64,000 bases of DNA from contig RCTD01000022.1 of assembly GCA_014898415.1 (NCBI GenBank), forward strand, positions 558,001 through 622,000, given 5' to 3'. The position numbers and the translations under genes are program-made. The first letter of the stretch is position 1. Each line of letters begins with the position of its first letter. The notes under the pieces were generated by a model. It was given only the letters and a program-made list of their open reading frames with translations, was not told the DNA's origin and ran no database searches. Below, piece by piece: positions 60,994-64,000 of the stretch. This DNA comes from Stromatinia cepivora. Taxonomy: Eukaryota; Ascomycota; Leotiomycetes; Helotiales; Sclerotiniaceae.

Positions 60994-63333
60994 TACAACT
61001 CAAGCAATAAACCTTCTTTACACTTTGAAGATCCGAGAACCCAAATCAATATAATTCACGCCCAGGCGGGTAACTTTTTGAGCACAACATATTGGGAAGA
61101 TCAAGAAATCCTAGGTAATATATAATAAATGTACGATCGGTAGTGTGCACGTAGCCATTCTTTGTAGGAAAGTATCAAGATGTAGGTATACGAAAGTCAC
61201 CTACCCAATGATAGACGGAATTGTCTCCGAATCATTTCCCCCAGATCAAAAAGCCATTGCCAGACGGAAAGTGGAAAGGGTTTCATATTGGCGTTTTTTC
61301 TACTTTTTGGATGGGGGACGAGGGATGGAAATGCTTCTTAATGGAGAGTAGGGAAGAAAAGGAAATGGATATGTTTCTTCATGAAGAATAGTTTAGGAAT
61401 ATAGAGGGGAAAGAAAAGGGAAGGAAATGCTTCTTAAGGAAGAATACTCAAAGGGATGGAGGGAAAAGAAATAGAAAGGATAATGAGATATATGAATATA
61501 AAAGATATCTAGATAGATAGATAGTTCTACAGATAATGTAGATGTTCATGCAATGAAGGCAGAATTCCTACTCCCCAATATGTATTGGAGATGTTTGGCT
61601 TGAACCACTGATGATTATCGTTGTACAAGATGTAGGTAGATTAGTGTGTAGATAGATACTCGTGTATAATGACGACTTGATTGAATTATTAATAAATCAT
61701 TAATCATTCAATTACGAGTATCTAATTCCAATACTAGGTACAGGTATATTTTGTAGTTCAAACCTTACCTAGTATAGGAGAGATCTTAAATCAAATCATC
61801 ATCTTTTCCATTAGTATATACCGACACACACTCACTAAATCCTTACCAAAGACCCATCCATTTTTATCAATAATCGGATGACAAAACAAGCACTCTAGTA
61901 CTGTTTCCTCTTTTTCATCCGGCCGAGATCGCGCATTTGCTCGGATCTTTTTTTCTTCACTGCAACCGCTTGATTCATTTCTCCTTTGATCCCTTCACAC
62001 TCTTCTTCCGATAGCCATACCGGTAAATGTATCTACAACTAACTGTGAGGAAGATAGTAATAGTAAAAGGGTAAGATAAGTAGGGAAATGTAAGGGAAAA
62101 GAATTGAAAAGATTGAAAAGATTGAAAAGATTGAAAAGATTGAAAAGATTGAAAAGATTGAAAAGATTGAAAAGATCAAGGAAAGTCAAACTACCGACCC
62201 ACCATACCATACATTTCGGCTTCATCCCTTTCCCGTCCCGCGCTGCAACTCTTCTAATTTGATTCGCACTCATTTTCGAATGAACTGAACTGAACTGAAC
62301 TGAACTCGATCGATTTATTCATTCAAAAACAAATTTCAACAAACACAATATATCTATCAATCTATCAATCTGTCAATGTATCTATCGATCAAACAATCTG
62401 TCAATCTATCAATCTATCAATCTTGTCAATCATCTATCTTACAGTATCTAAGGACTTACTTAATTACTCGGTGTACTTATCATTTTACTCTCCCGATATA
62501 TAGCCTTCCGCCTTTCGTCCCCCTTACATTCTAAAGCCTTTCTCAGCAAAACTATCAATCCAATCACCTTCCCACATTTTCCCGCGCTAAACTCACCCAC
62601 CGACCGAGAAATTCAAGCTTCTCTCGTTTCGCTCCATTATTCACATCCCGTTCCTCATCCGTGAATTTCAAAAAGATACGAGAACTCAACAAACTACTTA
62701 CTTACTACATACAGTACAATACAATCCTCACCACGAGAGAAGTACTTCACTTAATACTACTTAATATACAATACAAAAGTATCAAATCTCTCAACAACAT
62801 CAAATACTCGAGTATCAAAATCAATTTTATTAAGATCAACTTCAACAATAAACTCATCCCAAGTTTCAGTCCAACAATCAACATCAACCAACCAACCCAC
62901 TCACTCACTCACAAGATAGCCATCACAATAATTCATTATTTTGTTGCCGAGAATCCAAAAGAGAAAAAAAAAAAAGAAATCAAATAATTATATCAAATCT
63001 TTTCAACTTTTCTTCCTCTTCTTTCAACAAATCAATTCAAAAAATTACATCTATTACATCTATTGCACCTTCTAATTGTCCAATCGTTTATGTCAAAGTT
63101 ACTTTGTATTCCTTGAACCGGAATCTCGCATTGCATCTGCGGCATTCGCTTCGGAGTCACACCAGGAAGGTACTTATTATTACAGCGTGGACCATTACAG
63201 CTTTGAAGGGCTACCAAAACACCCTCCCACCAAAATTCTGCAGCAACCCAGCCATCCCTCCATTATCTCTCTCCTGTATGAGAAAGTAACTTGATTTCTT
63301 AAAATCTTTCTAGACCATTTTAAGAAATAATAA
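60994..63333. other. Intergenic region and probable long leader of the Zn2Cys6 gene
   Basis: Contains short simple repeats (GATA at about 61510-61525, TGAAC at 62280-62306, TCAATCTA/TCAATCTG at about 62350-62425) and the 9-bp array listed separately. From about 62500 the plus strand becomes C-, T- and A-rich with few G, typical of a long fungal 5' leader or promoter. A first coding exon of the regulator may lie between 63070 and 63310, where a donor-like AAGGTACTT occurs at 63167, but I could not fix it. Confidence 0.5.
62102..62175. repeat. 9-bp tandem repeat (ATTGAAAAG)n
   Basis: About eight copies of ATTGAAAAG. On the minus strand it keeps an open frame (61995-62273) reading as repeated Leu-Phe-Asn, which I regard as a by-product of the 9-bp period. 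Confidence 0.9.
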
Positions 63334-64000
63334 ATATCTTCCACCAACAAGTTCAGGGTCTCCAAGAGGACCCCCCCAACCGCAAACATTCCCTCACCTC
63401 ACTCTCTCGCCGCGATACTATCGCCTTCTGCACCACCTGATTCAGAATCGGCGGTTGGTGTTTCGCGATCATCTAGTCCAAAACGTTCACACGCCGAAGC
63501 TTTCTCTACGACTGATCCAACTTATCTACATCCCGCTTCACCTAAACAACATCGGCCCAATATAACTTCTGCCGGAGCTACTAGCCCCGGCGCATTAGGC
63601 GCCAGCAGTCTAGGGGCTGATGATGGTAGTGGTGGTGGTCGAGGTGGGATAGAAGAGAAGAAGCCGACAAAAAGTGAGTTTATCGTGAAGTTATCTTCCT
63701 ACAAATTATATGGTCATGCTGACATATTCTGTGTAAAGTGGTACGATCTAGTATAGCTTGCGCACGATGCAGAAGGAGCAAGGTGAAGTGTAAGTAAGAT
63801 AAACTTCAACCTCAAAGACTTTGACTAATTCCAAGCTCAGGTGTCAACAATGGTGTCAATTCTGTATGTAGGGCTTGTGAGTCCTCAAACCGAGAGTGTA
63901 CATATCCAAGCGCGGCGGCTTCTACACCCAAGAGAGCCGATCCACCCATGGGGATAAAGGTTGAAGGAGAAAGCGATAGTAAGAAGCGAGTTCGAAAGCA
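63334..64000 (+). CDS. Zn2Cys6 transcription regulator, 5' part
   Basis: Visible exons are 63334(or later)-63673, 63739-63789 and 63841 to beyond the window. The introns are 65 nt (GTGAGT...AAAG) and 51 nt (GTAAGT...CTCAG with CTAAT branch site); both fall at phase 1 and splice into one frame. The joined frame gives a perfect binuclear cluster, CARCRRSKVKC, eight residues, then CRACESSNREC: spacing C-2-C-6-C-8-C-2-C-6-C. Before it lies a Ser-, Pro- and Ala-rich region (RPNITSAGATSPGALG, GGGRGGIEEKKPTK). After it comes a basic stretch (PKRADPPMGIKVEGESDSKK). The family binds DNA, usually CGG-containing sites, in the nucleus; the target pathway cannot be told from this piece. The first exon has no ATG in frame after the TAA at 63331, so the true start lies in an upstream exon not resolved here. 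The C-terminal part is outside the window. Confidence 0.88.

Noticed and set aside
61995..62273. 92-codon minus frame with repeated Leu-Phe-Asn
   Set aside because: Half of it is the 9-bp simple repeat; no domain, no splice support, and the non-repeat ends look non-coding.
62661..62987. 108-codon frame upstream of the Zn2Cys6 gene
   Set aside because: Opens at GTG, has Ile-, Asn- and Ser-rich leader-like composition, and sits in the C/T/A-rich presumed promoter and 5' leader.
1..64000. tRNA or rRNA genes
   Set aside because: Scanned by eye for tRNA A/B-box patterns and conserved rRNA words; none convincing. A covariance-model search would be decisive.

Overview
The window looks like a piece of a filamentous ascomycete chromosome. 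Genes have short 48-65 nt introns and fungal products: a HET-domain protein, a spartin-like senescence-domain protein and a Zn2Cys6 regulator. Between them lie very AT-rich tracts of transposons degraded mainly by C-to-T and G-to-A changes, the signature of repeat-induced point mutation (RIP). A leotiomycete-type host is my guess only; nothing here fixes the species.

Layout. 1-2790 is a decayed Ty1/Copia fragment. 2844-8006 is a sharply bounded island of normal composition holding two divergent intact genes: a WD40 protein whose seven-repeat block appears to sit inside a glycerophosphodiesterase-like (GDPD-like) domain, and a HET-domain protein. 8402-9169 is a small two-exon gene with two SUMO-interaction-like motifs, followed by a broken Helitron helicase (9476-10209).

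11291-45888 is one transposon nest built from a single Copia family: L1 at the left end and L7 at the right end are flanked by near-identical target duplications, GATCT and AATCT. Inside are a second member known from its 3' half, a complete member at 13510-24073, an inverted one at 25722-29907, a different full-length Copia at 30527-38796, a Fot1/pogo DNA transposon at 15884-19415 that itself carries a gag-only LTR element at 15939-17614, and three solo LTRs. Nearly every insertion can be dated relative to the others by its target-site duplication.

46382-55649 is a full-length Ty3/Gypsy element on the minus strand (282-bp LTRs, duplication ATATA) carrying a nested 2.2-kb non-autonomous LTR element (190-bp LTRs, duplication GTTTC). 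A solo LTR of the Gypsy family lies inverted beside it at 55841-56122.

56935-64000 returns to ordinary gene space: a three-exon spartin-like gene, a 4.6-kb intergenic region with a small palindromic MITE and microsatellites, and the 5' part of a Zn2Cys6 regulator that runs off the window.

Most notable: (a) the HET / WD40-GDPD-like divergent pair stranded in a RIP desert, a candidate allorecognition locus; (b) the same inward-increasing RIP gradient in LTRs of five families; (c) a 9-bp minisatellite inside a Copia LTR that differs by exactly 16 units between the two LTRs of one element; (d) solo LTRs that escaped RIP inside ruined hosts.
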